DNA of 7,354 nt from Mycoplasmataceae bacterium (GTDB lineage: Bacteria > Bacillota_I > Bacilli_A > Mycoplasmatales > Metamycoplasmataceae). Positions 6,945 to 7,354 of this stretch are shown here, piece after piece. Position 1 is the first letter of the stretch. Each line of letters begins with the position of its first letter. Below the pieces are notes generated by a model, which was given only the letters and a program-made list of their open reading frames with translations, was not told the origin of the DNA and made no database searches. The stretch is from contig JAFWJI010000033.1 of assembly GCA_017511585.1 (NCBI GenBank), positions 1 to 7,354 on the forward strand. Reading direction: 5' to 3'. The translations under genes and the position numbers were made by a program.

Positions 6945-7354
6945 TGCTATTTTTATCCTTTTTCAAAATTTTATCATTATATTCATTTATAACTTTTGTT
7001 TGTAAAACAAAATCATTTTTACAATAAACAAAATCATTTTCATTATAAGTTTTGTTTGAACTAATTTTACCTGCTCAATGAAGAATTAATAAAGAAAGTT
7101 CATATAAAAATAACATGAAAAAAATAGAATCAAATAATATTATCAAATAAATATAACCATCATTTATTTGATATGTTTTAAATCAAAATAATAAAAAATT
7201 TCCTAAAAATAAAATAATTGAATAAATTATTAAATAATAAACATGAATTTTTAAAATTTTTCAATTACTTGAATTTTTATCAATTTTTTTATATGGATTA
7301 GAAAATGTAGAATATTTAGATAAAACAAAAGACTTAAATCAATTCTTCAATATA
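6937..7354 (-). CDS. C-terminal part of a second membrane glycosyltransferase paralogue
   Basis: The last 138 codons of a gene whose start lies beyond the right edge. The visible part has two hydrophobic segments (about visible residues 43-63 and 70-94) and a soluble tail. It matches the tail of the downstream glycosyltransferase in order and spacing: LSKYSTFS against FSKYADFS; a Asn-Ser/Asn-rich stretch with W-K-I-L-K against W-I-N-L-K; the two membrane segments; then NDFVYCKNDFVLQTK against EDFVFCTDKFVKQDK. It is therefore assigned as a tandem paralogue, although no catalytic motif is in view. Four Trp codons (visible residues 5, 32, 59 and about 96) are UGA. Its TAA stop (6939-6937) lies within the start of the next gene, an 8-base overlap that implies one transcript and coupled translation. 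The call rests on the similarity to its neighbour. Confidence 0.78.

Noticed and set aside
1..7354. CRISPR array, insertion sequence, prophage or toxin-antitoxin pair
   Set aside because: There is no regularly spaced repeat, no transposase-like protein and no terminal inverted repeats. The sequence is almost fully occupied by the genes listed.

Overview
The window reads as chromosomal DNA of a mycoplasma (class Mollicutes). The DNA is very AT-rich and the genes are packed with gaps of a few bases or overlaps. Every long reading frame continues only if UGA is read as tryptophan. Under the standard code, seven of the eight protein genes break at in-frame TGA codons that sit where Trp is expected (for example the Trp before the thioredoxin CxxC). 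Both TGA and TGG are used for Trp, with TGA more common. I cannot name a species from sequence alone.

Layout, left to right. Positions 1-2601 are a minus-strand operon, transcribed right to left: an FtsK-like membrane protein without a motor (2601-1459), a thioredoxin with a CGDC active site (1456-1124), and the first 379 codons of uvrC (1137 to the window edge). A short divergent intergenic region (2602-2671) separates it from a plus-strand DJ-1/PfpI-family gene (2675-3226). This converges on a minus-strand tRNA-His gene (3309-3233, anticodon GTG, CCA encoded). From 3339 to the right edge everything is again on the minus strand: a Cof-type HAD phosphatase (4166-3339), gpsA (5154-4171), and two adjacent membrane glycosyltransferase genes, one complete (6944-5208) and the tail of an upstream paralogue (window edge to 6937).

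How the genes may work together. gpsA and the HAD gene are 4 bases apart and almost certainly cotranscribed, so the phosphatase may act near glycerol-phosphate or sugar-phosphate metabolism; this is inference. The two glycosyltransferases resemble family-2 synthases with an N-terminal membrane hairpin, a GT-A domain and a C-terminal membrane bundle, so a surface polysaccharide or glycolipid is the natural guess. Thioredoxin and UvrC overlap by 14 bases and share a transcript with the FtsK-like protein.

I found no CRISPR array, insertion sequence, prophage gene or clear new defence system. The most unusual items are the FtsK-type membrane domain ending in an acidic tail instead of an ATPase, an apparently leaderless promoter in front of it, and the tandem glycosyltransferase paralogues. 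Otherwise this is ordinary mycoplasma housekeeping sequence.
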